From assembly GCA_020637985.1 (NCBI GenBank), contig JACKJK010000004.1, positions 447,875 through 511,874 on the forward strand: a DNA stretch of 64,000 nucleotides, written 5' to 3'. The notes beneath the pieces are model-generated. The model saw only the letters and a list, made by a program, of their open reading frames with translations, was not told where the DNA came from and did no database searches. Positions within the stretch are counted from its first letter, which is position 1; every line of letters begins with the position of its first letter. A program made the position numbers and the translations under genes. The DNA comes from Rhodobiaceae bacterium. GTDB lineage: Bacteria; Pseudomonadota; Alphaproteobacteria; Rhizobiales; Tepidamorphaceae. Of the stretch, positions 9,302-17,784 are shown in pieces.

Positions 9302-10327
9302 TCAGCCAACCGCCGGCTGCTGCTGCGTGATGCAATGCACGCCGCCGCCGCCCTCGAAGATGCGTACCGCATCGACCCCGACGACCTTGCGGCCCGGGAA
9401 CAACCGCGCGAATAGCTCCGCCACCACGGCGTCCTGCGGATCGTCGAAACGGCACATCACCACGCCGCTGTTGCAGATGTAGAAGTTGATGTAGCTCAGC
9501 GACAGCGGATCGCCGTCGGCGTCCTGCCGGTCGGCCGGTGCGTCGATGACGATGACATCGAGCGGCAGCCCGCGCGCATCCTTCGATGCCTTGAGGATCG
9601 CGATGTTCTCCGCTGCCATCTCGTGATCGGGATGGTCGCGGTCGGGTTGCCCGTGCGCCACGACCACGCCCGGCGCGACGAAGCAGGCGAGCGTGTCGAT
9701 GTGCCCGTCGGTGCCGCGCGGACCGGCATCGGCAACGACGCCGCGCGTCAGCCAGATGGCGTGCCGCGTGCCGAGCAGGCGGTGGCACTCCTGCTCCACC
9801 TCTTCGCGCGTCCAGTTCGGGTTGCGGTTCGCGTTGAGTTGCACCGACTCGGTCAGCAGCAGCGTACCCTCGCCGTCGACATGGATGCCGCCGCCCTCGT
9901 TGACGAGCTTCGAGGGCAACCGTCTGGCGCCCGTCAGGCCGGCAACCTCGCGGGCAATCAGCGCGTCATCCCGTGCTTCCGGAAAGGTGCGCCCACCCCA
10001 GCCGTTGAAGGTCCAGTCGACGGCGCACAGCCCGCCTTCGCCATCCAGCACAAAGGTCGGCCCGCTGTCGCGGAACCAGCTGTCGCCGATCGGCCGCTCC
10101 ACGATGTCGACACCGGAATCGAGGTAGCGCCTCGCTTCGGCAATCTTGCCGGGCGGCACGATCATGGTCACCGGCTCGAACGCGGCGATCGTGTTCGCCG
10201 TCGCCGCCCAGGCCCGGAAGGCGCCCTGCGGGTCGTCCTCGAGCACGAAGGGACTGCACGGCCACGCCATCCAGGTGCGCGCGTGCGCCGCCCACTCCGC
10301 AGGCATCGTGTATGTCTTGCCGTCCAT
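9302..10327 (-). CDS. aguA: Agmatine deiminase
   Basis: Guanidino-modifying (peptidyl-arginine deiminase-like) enzyme converting agmatine to N-carbamoylputrescine and ammonia. The 341-residue product opens with TYTMPAEWAAHARTWMAWP. It contains RDSGPTFVLDGEG, the catalytic NEGGGIHVDG and GTDGHIDTLACF regions, and ends with GGGGVHCITQQQPA, whose Cys (about residue 332) is the nucleophile. The ATG at 10325-10327 is preceded by a run of six G, a good ribosome binding site, so it is preferred to a start 14 codons upstream. It is the first gene of the aguA-aguB operon and is divergent from the TRAP transporter at 10540. Confidence 0.95.
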   Translation of the reverse strand: MDGKTYTMPAEWAAHARTWMAWPCSPFVLEDDPQGAFRAWAATANTIAAFEPVTMIVPPGKIAEARRYLDSGVDIVERPIGDSWFRDSGPTFVLDGEGGLCAVDWTFNGWGGRTFPEARDDALIAREVAGLTGARRLPSKLVNEGGGIHVDGEGTLLLTESVQLNANRNPNWTREEVEQECHRLLGTRHAIWLTRGVVADAGPRGTDGHIDTLACFVAPGVVVAHGQPDRDHPDHEMAAENIAILKASKDARGLPLDVIVIDAPADRQDADGDPLSLSYINFYICNSGVVMCRFDDPQDAVVAELFARLFPGRKVVGVDAVRIFEGGGGVHCITQQQPAVG

Positions 10328-10539
10328 GGTCCCCCCGGCACATCCCTTGCCCGGCATCATGTGCGCCACATTTACTCACCCGGCGCACCGCGCTTGCGGA
10401 ACCGGGCAGCGACCGATAAATTCCCGCCATCCCGCTCTGCAAGTGCGCCAGAGAAAAAGCATTCGCGCGCGGTATGCCCTTCTAGACTAGTAAACCAGGG
10501 AGGGGCGCGTTGGAACACAATCCCAACAGAGGTGGAAAA

Positions 10540-11640
10540 ATGGAAAGACGTGAATTTCTACTGAAGGGCGCGGCGATCACGACCGGCGCCGCTGCCGCAA
10601 CCACGCTGGCAGCCCCGGCGATCGCACAGGGCAGGGTCGAGATGGCCATCGTGTCGACCTGGCCGCGCGACTTCCCCGGTCTCGGCGTCTCCGCACAGCG
10701 CGTTGCCGCGCGCATCGGCGAACTGACCGAAGGCCGCATCAACGTGACCTATTTCGCCGCCGGCGAAAAGGTTGGCGCCTTCGACTCGCTCGACGAAGTG
10801 GCCGCCGGCAATAGCCAAGCCTACATCGCCGCCGACTACTACTGGAAGGGCAAGCACCCGGCCTGGGCCTACTTCACCGCCGTTCCCTTCGGCTTCACCT
10901 ATGCCGAGATGGACGCCTGGATGAAGTTCGGCGGCGGCCGCGAGCTGCATGAGGAAGTCGCTGGCGGCTTCGGCATCCATCCGATCCAGGTCGGCAACAC
11001 CGGCGTGCAGATGGGCGGCTGGTTCAACAAGGAAATCAACTCCGGCGACGACTTCAAGGGTCTGAAGATGCGTATTCCGGGCCTCGGCGGCGACGTTCTC
11101 GCCAAGCTCGGCGCCTCTCCGGTGTCCCTGCCCGGCGGCCAGATCTACGAAAACCTGGTCTCCGGCGCCATCGACGCCACGGAGTGGGTCGGCCCGTACA
11201 ACGACTACTTCCTGAAGTTCTACGAAGCCGCGAAGTACTACTACTTCCCGGGCATGCACGAGCCGGGCTCGCAGCTGACCATGGGCTGCAACGCATCCTG
11301 GTGGGGCGGGCTGACCGACACCGACCGCAACATCATCACCGCCGCGTGCATGGAAGAAAACGCCATGCAGATGGCCGAGACCAACGCCCGCAACGGTGAG
11401 TACCTGACCAAGCTCATCAACGACCACGGCGTGGTGCTCAAGGAGTTTAACGACGAGACCTACGACGCCATGTACGGGGCGGCCGAAGAGGTCTTCGAGG
11501 AAACCCGCGGCCACAGCGAACTCGCCGCCAAGGTGCACGATGCCTTCGTGGGCTTCCGCGCCGACGTCGGCCGCTGGATGCTGGCTGCTGAATCCAGCTA
11601 CCTGCGCCAGCGCAACCGGGTCACGGGCGTCAAGCTGTAA
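10540..11640 (+). CDS. TRAP transporter substrate-binding protein, TakP-like
   Basis: Periplasmic binding protein of a TRAP importer. The ATG at 10540 follows GAGGTGG. The N-terminus ERREFLLKGAA, a hydrophobic stretch and APAIAQG form a Tat-type signal with probable cleavage near residue 27. The mature part has the TakP-like stretches NTGVQMGGWFNKEIN, GLKMRIPGLGGDVLAKLGA, GAIDATEWVGPYND and AKYYYFPGMHEPG. Those are features of the 2-oxoacid/monocarboxylate-binding clade (Rhodobacter TakP). Length, 366 residues, is normal. The two membrane subunits follow directly. A 2-oxoacid or similar monocarboxylate is the likely ligand, but this is inferred from family resemblance. Confidence 0.9.
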   Translation: MERREFLLKGAAITTGAAAATTLAAPAIAQGRVEMAIVSTWPRDFPGLGVSAQRVAARIGELTEGRINVTYFAAGEKVGAFDSLDEVAAGNSQAYIAADYYWKGKHPAWAYFTAVPFGFTYAEMDAWMKFGGGRELHEEVAGGFGIHPIQVGNTGVQMGGWFNKEINSGDDFKGLKMRIPGLGGDVLAKLGASPVSLPGGQIYENLVSGAIDATEWVGPYNDYFLKFYEAAKYYYFPGMHEPGSQLTMGCNASWWGGLTDTDRNIITAACMEENAMQMAETNARNGEYLTKLINDHGVVLKEFNDETYDAMYGAAEEVFEETRGHSELAAKVHDAFVGFRADVGRWMLAAESSYLRQRNRVTGVKL

Positions 11641-11668
11641 GGCGGCCGGGAACGGTAGAACAACACCC

Positions 11669-11694
11669 GGGACGGGGCTCGTCGGCCCCGTCCC
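11669..11694 (+). terminator. Hairpin between dctP-like and dctQ-like genes
   Basis: GGGACGGGGC, a 6-nt loop and GCCCCGTCCC form a 10-bp perfect stem followed by TTTCTG, 28 nt after the binding-protein stop. This is a weak intrinsic terminator or processing hairpin. In TRAP operons such a structure would let the abundant binding protein be made in excess over the membrane subunits. Confidence 0.7.
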
Positions 11695-11720
11695 TTTCTG
11701 TAAGCGGGGGGAAATTTATC

Positions 11721-12722
11721 GTGACAGCGGTCGATACTGCGGCGCCGGCGCCATCGGATTCGAACACGACGGCTCTTCTATTCCGGCTGTTCGCATGGAT
11801 GATGCTCGGTTTCACGGTGGCATTCGTGCTCAATGCCTACCTGAGCCACTGGCGCGACTTTCCCGGCGCCTCCGCGATCTTTTCACAGGGGCCGAACGCG
11901 CTCTCTGCCATCCAGGCAGCGCTCACAGCCGGCCTGATGCTGATCGGCGCCCTCTATGTCCTGAGGAGCCGGACGCGCAGCCTGCGCGACGATTCCCGGC
12001 GTATCTCCGACATGAACGCCTTTTTCATCCGCGCCGCCTTCTGGTCGGTCGTCCTGGTTGGCCTGGCCGACACGGTGATCTCGTTCCTGCGCGTCGAGGG
12101 GATGCTGGAAGGCGTGTTCGGCAGCGATCTTTCCAGTGCGCTTGGCCGCTCGAACTTCCGCGGCACCTACGTGCATATCCCGCTGATCCTCGCGTCGATC
12201 GCCGTCGCCTGGTTCGTGCGCTCGCTGGGTTTCTACTGGCTGGCGCTGCTGGTCGTAGTGGCGGAACTGCTGATCGTCATCGGCCGCTTCATCTTCTCCT
12301 ACGAACAGGCCTTCATGGCCGACCTTGTGCGCTTCTGGTACGCAGCATTGTTCCTGTTCGCGAGCGCCTACACGCTGCTCGAGGAAGGCCATGTCCGCGT
12401 CGACGTGTTCTACACGGGCCTGAGCGCACGCACGAAGGGCCTGCTCAACGCGTCGGGAACGCTGCTGTTCGGCATCCCTCTGTGCTGGGTGATCCTGGTG
12501 ATCGGCGCCGGCACCAAGCAGTCGATCATCGTCAGCCCGCTGCTCAGCTTCGAGGTCACCCAGGCCGGCTTCGGCATGTATGTTAAATACCTCATGGCGG
12601 GTTTCCTCGCCGTATTTGCCATCTCGATGCTCGTCCAGTTCATCAGCTACCTGCTGGATGCCGTCGCCGACGTGCGCGGCGATCCGGGCGGCCGCGAGCA
12701 TGAATCCCACGCCAACGCGTAG
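11721..12722 (+). CDS. TRAP transporter small permease (DctQ), extended form
   Basis: Small membrane subunit of the TRAP transporter. A GTG start at 11721 follows GGGGGGA at good spacing. The 333-residue product is about twice the usual DctQ length. The first half adds several hydrophobic helices (LFRLFAWMMLGFTVAFVLNA, FIRAAFWSVVLVGLADTVIS). The second half carries the DctQ core (LIVIGRFIFSYEQAFMADLV, then EEGHVRVDVFYTGLSARTKG and a final helix pair). It ends with a short charged tail. It is 21 bp from the large permease. The extended DctQ probably pairs specifically with the unusually large DctM that follows. Confidence 0.87.
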   Translation: MTAVDTAAPAPSDSNTTALLFRLFAWMMLGFTVAFVLNAYLSHWRDFPGASAIFSQGPNALSAIQAALTAGLMLIGALYVLRSRTRSLRDDSRRISDMNAFFIRAAFWSVVLVGLADTVISFLRVEGMLEGVFGSDLSSALGRSNFRGTYVHIPLILASIAVAWFVRSLGFYWLALLVVVAELLIVIGRFIFSYEQAFMADLVRFWYAALFLFASAYTLLEEGHVRVDVFYTGLSARTKGLLNASGTLLFGIPLCWVILVIGAGTKQSIIVSPLLSFEVTQAGFGMYVKYLMAGFLAVFAISMLVQFISYLLDAVADVRGDPGGREHESHANA

Positions 12723-12743
12723 CCATAGTCACGGGACATCGTC

Positions 12744-15407
12744 ATGGAACTGATTTTCATCATCGTTCTGATCGCCGTCATGGCCTACGCGCTGGGGTCA
12801 GGCTATCCGGTCGCATTCGCCCTGCCCGGCTCGGCGATTGTCACGATCGCGCTGGCCTCCCTTGCCGGCTACCTGATGACCGGCAACGTCGACGCCTATT
12901 TCAGCCACGGCGGCCCGATCCAGTGGCTCAGCGCCGGCGTCACCAATTTCCGCGGCATCTACTGGGAAGCCGAGCGCGACACGCTGATCGCGATTCCGCT
13001 GTTCGTCTTCATGGGCATCATGTTGCAGCGCTCCAAGATCGCCGAGGACCTGCTCGTCACGATGGCGCAGCTGTTCGGCCCGGTCCCCGGCGGCCTCGGC
13101 ATCTCGGTCGTCTTCGTCGGCGCCCTGCTGGCCGCCACGACGGGCATCGTCGGCGCGACCGTCGTCGCGATGGGCCTGATTTCCCTGCCCGCGATGCTGC
13201 GCAACGGCTATTCGCCGGCGCTCGCCACCGGCACCATCGCCGCGTCCGGCACGCTTGGCCAGATCATCCCGCCCTCCATCGTGCTGATCATCCTGGCCGA
13301 CCAGCTTGCCAGCGCCGTCGACCAGGCGAGCACCACCCGCCAGGCCCTCTACAAGGCGTCGACCGGCGAACTGTCCATGCCGGCGGACTTCGCGCTGACC
13401 TCCACCAGCGCCGGCGAAATGTTCCTCGGCGCGCTGGTGCCGGGCCTGCTCCTCGTCGGCCTGTACATGCTGTTCATCCTCGGTTTCGCCTTCATGCGCC
13501 CGAAGATGGCGCCCGCCGTCGTGCGCGAAGGCGCTTTCGACCGCGCCTTCGCCTGGAAGGTCTTCATCACCCTGGTGCCCCCGCTGGCGCTGATCTTCCT
13601 CGTGCTCGGCTCGATCATCCTCGGCATCGCGACCGTCAACCAGGCCGGCGCTATCGGCGCCATCGGCGCGATGATCATGGCCGGCTATCGCCTGCGCGAG
13701 GACGAGAAGGGTGCCTACAGGCCCGCCATCCTGGCCATTCTCGCGATCCTCGGCATCGCCCTGATCGTCAGTTTCCACGCCGTCAACATCAAGCGCGTCG
13801 AGACAAGCGCCGACCTGCTTGCCCTGATCCTGGCAATCATCGCGGTATCCATGCTGCTGATCGCCATCTGCTGGAGCGGCTGGCGCACGCTGAAGATCGA
13901 GGAAACGCTGCGCGGCGTCATGATCGAGACCGCGAAGACCACGTCGCTGGTCTTCATCATCCTGATCGGCGCCGCGATGCTCACCGCCGCCTTCCGTTCT
14001 TTCGGCGGCGAGGATCTCGTGCGCGAGTTCCTTCAGGGCATGCCCGGCGGCTTCTGGTCGCAGTTCGTCATCGTCATGCTGGTGATCTTCGTCCTCGGCT
14101 TCTTCCTCGACTTCATCGAGATCGCCGTCGTCGTCGTCCCGATCGTCTCGCCGATCCTGCTCGCCGATCCCTCCGCGAACGTCACGGCCGTCTGGCTGGG
14201 CGTGATGATCGGTCTCAACATCCAGACGTCGTTCCTGACCCCGCCGTTCGGCTTCGCGCTGTTCTATCTGCGCGGCGTTGCCCCGGCGTCGGTCAAGACG
14301 ATCGCCATGTACAAGGGCGTGATCGCGTTCATTTCGCTGCAGCTGATCGCGCTCGCCATCGTCGGGCTCAATCCCGCGCTGGTGAACTATCTGCCAAACC
14401 GCGTCTCGCTGCTGTCGGAAACCGCTCCGCCGCCGAAGAACCCGCGCCTGCAGGTCTGTCTCGAGGAGTACGCCGCCGAGCGCTATGCGACGAACGGCGC
14501 CGGTATCGCCGCGGCGATCGATGCGGCGGTAAAACTCGATGCCGGCATGCTGCCCGAAGACATTGCGAAGAACCTTGCCGGCAGCATCGAGCAGGCCGGA
14601 AAGGCCGCCGGGCTGATGTCTGAAATCGTCACCGCGAACGCGGCCGTCGAAGAGGCAACGCCCGGCTACAAACCTCTGCACCAGCAGGTGCGTGCCATCG
14701 AGCGCGACATCCGCCGCATCGACCTGCAGATCGACGAACTCAAGCTGATCGTGCAGCGCTCCGGACCGAACGGCATCTATAGCCAGGCCCGCGGCGAGCG
14801 GGCGAAGGCGCGCATCGTCGATCTGGAAGCCGACCGTGCCGAGCTTGCCAGCCAGGTGCCCGCCAACTGGGAGCCTGAGCACAAGGCATTCAGCGCCCTT
14901 CAGAAGGCGGACCAGAAGGCCCGCCTCGGCTACCGGCGCACCATCGACCAGGCCTATGAACCGCTGCTCGAGGTGCTGGCGACAATCCGCGCCGGCGATC
15001 AGCTGCAGGCGATGAGCGCCGATCTCGATGCCCTCGTCGCGTCCCTGCAGAACGACACGGCCGAAGCATTTCTCGAGAAGATCGATCCGGTACGCTCGGC
15101 GATCGGCGAAATCCCCGGCGCCTCGAAGGTGCGCAATGCGGTGAACGATGCCCGCAAGGCCATGCGCAGCACCACGCCCGATCCGGCAGCCGCAGCCGCT
15201 GCCCTAGCGGAAGCCGGGACGCTGCTGGCCTCCGAAGTCGCCTGGCGCGAGAAGGCGTCAACCGGTCTGTTGCCGGGCCTGGAAACCTACGAGGCCGCCA
15301 TCCGCAACACGATCGGCCTGCGCGGCCAGCACCGCTTGCCGCGCACGCAGGCGCTGTTCGTTGCCAGCTGCTCGTCGCATCACAGGGACGTGTCGCTCAG
15401 CTTCTGA
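12744..15407 (+). CDS. TRAP transporter large permease (DctM) with long C-terminal soluble domain
   Basis: Large membrane subunit that carries the substrate path of the TRAP importer. The usual DctM is about 430 residues; this one is 887. Residues 1 to about 550 are polytopic, with DctM hallmarks such as PLFVFMGIMLQRSKIAEDLL, GIVGATVVAMGLISLPAML, ASGTLGQIIPPSIVLIILAD and LGVMIGLNIQTSFLTPPFGF. About two extra helices interrupt the middle. From about residue 553 to the end lies a hydrophilic, Ala/Glu/Arg-rich region with heptad-like segments (VRAIERDIRRIDLQIDELKL, ARIVDLEADRAELASQ), probably coiled-coil and cytoplasmic. I do not recognise a known domain in the tail. The reading frame is continuous, so this is a real extension and not a fusion artefact visible in the window. 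Confidence 0.88.
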   Translation: MELIFIIVLIAVMAYALGSGYPVAFALPGSAIVTIALASLAGYLMTGNVDAYFSHGGPIQWLSAGVTNFRGIYWEAERDTLIAIPLFVFMGIMLQRSKIAEDLLVTMAQLFGPVPGGLGISVVFVGALLAATTGIVGATVVAMGLISLPAMLRNGYSPALATGTIAASGTLGQIIPPSIVLIILADQLASAVDQASTTRQALYKASTGELSMPADFALTSTSAGEMFLGALVPGLLLVGLYMLFILGFAFMRPKMAPAVVREGAFDRAFAWKVFITLVPPLALIFLVLGSIILGIATVNQAGAIGAIGAMIMAGYRLREDEKGAYRPAILAILAILGIALIVSFHAVNIKRVETSADLLALILAIIAVSMLLIAICWSGWRTLKIEETLRGVMIETAKTTSLVFIILIGAAMLTAAFRSFGGEDLVREFLQGMPGGFWSQFVIVMLVIFVLGFFLDFIEIAVVVVPIVSPILLADPSANVTAVWLGVMIGLNIQTSFLTPPFGFALFYLRGVAPASVKTIAMYKGVIAFISLQLIALAIVGLNPALVNYLPNRVSLLSETAPPPKNPRLQVCLEEYAAERYATNGAGIAAAIDAAVKLDAGMLPEDIAKNLAGSIEQAGKAAGLMSEIVTANAAVEEATPGYKPLHQQVRAIERDIRRIDLQIDELKLIVQRSGPNGIYSQARGERAKARIVDLEADRAELASQVPANWEPEHKAFSALQKADQKARLGYRRTIDQAYEPLLEVLATIRAGDQLQAMSADLDALVASLQNDTAEAFLEKIDPVRSAIGEIPGASKVRNAVNDARKAMRSTTPDPAAAAAALAEAGTLLASEVAWREKASTGLLPGLETYEAAIRNTIGLRGQHRLPRTQALFVASCSSHHRDVSLSF

Positions 15408-15433
15408 CGCAGGTCTGTCCTGCCGCACACGCG

Positions 15434-15465
15434 AACGCCGGGCGCTTGAAAAGCAGCCCGGCGTT
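15434..15465 (+). terminator. Hairpin after the extended TRAP permease gene
   Basis: AACGCCGGG and CCCGGCGTT pair over a 14-nt loop, 27 nt after the DctM stop. The second arm ends in TT and no longer T-run follows, so it may be a Rho-assisted or processing structure. The 3' arm runs straight into a TTGCACATATTGCAC repeat upstream of the next gene. Confidence 0.45.
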
Positions 15466-15527
15466 TGCACATATTGCACCGGTCATGTGGCCGCCGGAAA
15501 GGCCACGCTTGCGGATTTGGACGCGCC

Positions 15528-16292
15528 ATGAGCACCACCCCGATCGTCATCGTCTCCACCGACGTCAAGGAAATCGACGGTTATCGCTGGCACGCCGCGC
15601 CCCAGCAGTATCTCAAGGCGCTTGCCGGCCCCGCCGGCGTGCTGCCGCTGATGCTGCCCTCGCTCGGCGAGGCCATCGACATCCCCGCCGTGCTGGCCCG
15701 CTGCGACGGCGTGCTGCTCACCGGTTCGCGCTCCAACATCCACCCGCCGCACTACGGCGGCGAGGCGCATGCCCGCCATGAGCCCTTCGACCACGAGCGC
15801 GACGCCACCACGCTGGCGCTGGCGCGCCATGCGCTGGACGCCGGCGTTCCCCTGTTCGCCATCTGCCGCGGCCACCAGGAACTGAATGTTGCGCTGGGCG
15901 GCAGCATCGCCGGCGAGATCCAGGAAGAGGAAGGCCGCATGGACCACCGTGCGGCGGACTCCACCGACAACAACATCCGCTTCCAGATGGCCCACACCGT
16001 GCGGCCGCGCAAGGGCGGCCTTCTGCATCGCATCCTCGAGTCCGACGAGGTGATCGTGAACTCGCTGCATCGCCAGGCCATCGGCAAGCTCGCGCCTAGC
16101 CTTGTCATCGAGGCCTCCGCCGAGGACGGCACCATCGAGGCGACAACGGCGGCGCACGCCAAGGCCTTCGCCCTGTCAGTGCAGTGGCATCCCGAATACT
16201 GGGCCGGCAGCGATCCGGTCTCGACGAAACTGTTCGCCGCCTTCGGCGATGCCTGCCGCGCCCACCGCGCCGAACGCCTGAAGGCCGCCTGA
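15528..16292 (+). CDS. Gamma-glutamyl-gamma-aminobutyrate hydrolase family (class I glutamine amidotransferase-like)
   Basis: Peptidase C26/PuuD-type hydrolase. PuuD releases GABA from gamma-glutamyl-GABA in the glutamylated putrescine route. The 254-residue protein begins TPIVIVSTDVKEIDGYRWHA, has the oxyanion/entry motif DGVLLTGSRSNIHPPHYGG, the nucleophile Cys113 in AICRGHQELNVALGG, and the His221/Glu223 pair in QWHPEYWAG, so the triad is complete. The ATG at 15528 was chosen because homology starts there; the longer frame upstream is in the hairpin region. The agmatine-to-putrescine genes 5 kb away make a polyamine role plausible, but no other puu gene is visible. Confidence 0.87.
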   Translation: MSTTPIVIVSTDVKEIDGYRWHAAPQQYLKALAGPAGVLPLMLPSLGEAIDIPAVLARCDGVLLTGSRSNIHPPHYGGEAHARHEPFDHERDATTLALARHALDAGVPLFAICRGHQELNVALGGSIAGEIQEEEGRMDHRAADSTDNNIRFQMAHTVRPRKGGLLHRILESDEVIVNSLHRQAIGKLAPSLVIEASAEDGTIEATTAAHAKAFALSVQWHPEYWAGSDPVSTKLFAAFGDACRAHRAERLKAA

Positions 16293-16304
16293 AGGTTTTC
16301 CGGC

Positions 16305-16973
16305 CTACGCCGCGAGGAACCGCGCCACGTCGGCAAGCTCCCTGCCGCGCGCGGCGAACGTTCCGGGCAGCCGTTCGTCCGGCTGGCCGCTGCGGTTGAG
16401 CCAGATGACGTTGAAGCCGAAGTGCGATGCGGCATGCGCGTCCCAAGCATTCGACGAAACGAACAGCACGTGTTCCGGCTGCACGGCGAGCCGTTCTTCG
16501 ACCAGTTCGTAGACGTGCGGGTGCGGCTTGTTGACCCTGATCGCGTCGACCGAGATGACATCGTCGAGCAATTCGCCAAGCCCCGAGGCGGCAACGCCCG
16601 ACGACAGCATCGGCGTGCAGCCGTTGGACAGGATTGCTGTCTTTCGCCCGCTGGCCTTCAGCTTGCCCAGCGTTTCGGCAGCGTCGGGATAGGCATCGAT
16701 GCGATTGTAGAGATCGAGCAGGCGCACGCGCAGGTCAGGATCGATGATCGCGTTCGCCTCCATGGCAAAGTCGAGCGCATCTGCGGTCACCTCGCGGAAG
16801 TCCTTGTAAGCGCCCATCAACGAGCGCAACCAGGTGTACTGCAACTGCTTGTCGCGCCATGTCTGCGAGAACGCCGGCCACTTGTCACCGATCTCCTCCG
16901 CCAGATGGCGCGCCGGCCCGTTGACGTCGAAAAGCGTCCCGTAGGCATCGAACACGCAAGCCCGGATGTCCAT
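16305..16973 (-). CDS. Haloacid dehalogenase, type II
   Basis: HAD-superfamily hydrolase of the L-2-haloacid dehalogenase branch. The 222-residue product opens MDIRACVFDAYGTLFDVNGP, with the nucleophile at Asp9. It has LSNGCTPML (motif II Ser and Asn), KPHPHVYELV (motif III Lys) and VSSNAWDAHAASHFGFNVIW (acidic motif IV region), as in type II dehalogenases. Length matches the family. The ATG at 16971-16973 follows GGGGGAG. It is divergent from the nitrile hydratase operon. Members of this subfamily also act on other small substrates, so dehalogenation itself is inferred. Confidence 0.9.
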   Translation of the reverse strand: MDIRACVFDAYGTLFDVNGPARHLAEEIGDKWPAFSQTWRDKQLQYTWLRSLMGAYKDFREVTADALDFAMEANAIIDPDLRVRLLDLYNRIDAYPDAAETLGKLKASGRKTAILSNGCTPMLSSGVAASGLGELLDDVISVDAIRVNKPHPHVYELVEERLAVQPEHVLFVSSNAWDAHAASHFGFNVIWLNRSGQPDERLPGTFAARGRELADVARFLAA

Positions 16974-17079
16974 CTCCCCCAGCCCTCCGCTTGAAATCAC
17001 GTTGTTGATAGCAGGCTTTCAAATCCCGCCGAATGCCGCAACTATACTGCCTGTAGGAACCCACAAGGCGAGACGCCCG

Positions 17080-17784
17080 ATGAGCGAAAGCGATCACGAT
17101 CCGGAGAGCGGCGGTCACGGTCATCACCATGGCCATGGCCACCATCATGGTCACCATCATCACGATCACGACCATTCCGAGCTCGACGAGATGGAGTTGC
17201 GTGTGCGCGCGCTGGAATCGCTGCTCGTCGAGAAGGGCTACGTCGACCCGCCGGCGCTCGACGTACTGATCGAGACCTACGAGAAGCAGGTAGGTCCGCG
17301 CAACGGCGCCGCCGTCGTCGCCCGCGCCTGGTCCGATCCGGCGTTCATGCAGGCCTTGCGCGACGACGCGACGGCGGCAATCGCGTCGATGGGCTTTACC
17401 GGCCGCCAGGGCGAGCACATGGTCGCCGTGGAGAACACGCCGGACACCCACAACATGGTCGTCTGCACCCTGTGCTCCTGCTACCCGTGGCCGGTACTCG
17501 GCCTGCCGCCCGCCTGGTACAAGTCGCCGGCCTACCGCTCCCGCGCGGTGATCGAGCCGCGCTCCGTTCTCGGCGAGTTCGGCGTGACCTTGTCCGGGGA
17601 AACCGCGATCCGCGTCTGGGATTCGACCGCCGAGGTCCGCTACCTCGTCGTCCCGCGCCGCCCGGAAGGCACCGAAGGCATGGACGAGGCTGATCTCGCC
17701 TGCCTCGTCACCCGCGATTCCATGGTCGGCACCGGCCTCGCGCTCACCCCGGAAGAAGCGCGCGCCAGGGGGCTGCTCGCATGA
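17080..17784 (+). CDS. nthA: Nitrile hydratase alpha subunit, cobalt type
   Basis: Metal-bearing subunit of nitrile hydratase, which hydrates nitriles to amides. The metal-claw motif CTLCSC is at residues 129-134; Thr at its second position is typical of the non-corrin cobalt form (iron forms have Ser). Around it, WPVLGLPPAWYKSPAYRSRAV is standard. The 234-residue protein has a striking His-rich N-terminus at residues 9-30, with repeated HGHHHG and HHHHDHDH runs, not needed for catalysis and probably binding metal. The ATG at 17080 follows AAGGCGAGACGCCCG. It overlaps nthB by 4 bp (ATGA). Next in order are the beta subunit and activator. Confidence 0.95.
   Translation: MSESDHDPESGGHGHHHGHGHHHGHHHHDHDHSELDEMELRVRALESLLVEKGYVDPPALDVLIETYEKQVGPRNGAAVVARAWSDPAFMQALRDDATAAIASMGFTGRQGEHMVAVENTPDTHNMVVCTLCSCYPWPVLGLPPAWYKSPAYRSRAVIEPRSVLGEFGVTLSGETAIRVWDSTAEVRYLVVPRRPEGTEGMDEADLACLVTRDSMVGTGLALTPEEARARGLLA

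Noticed and set aside
12798..14882. 694-codon frame on the minus strand opposite the TRAP permease
   Set aside because: Shadow frame; composition dominated by Asp, Gly, Arg, Glu and Gln, no known motif, while the opposite strand has clear DctM motifs.
17100..17175. Short tandem repeat (CAT/CAC-rich) as a microsatellite
   Set aside because: It is explained by the His-rich codons of the nitrile hydratase alpha subunit.
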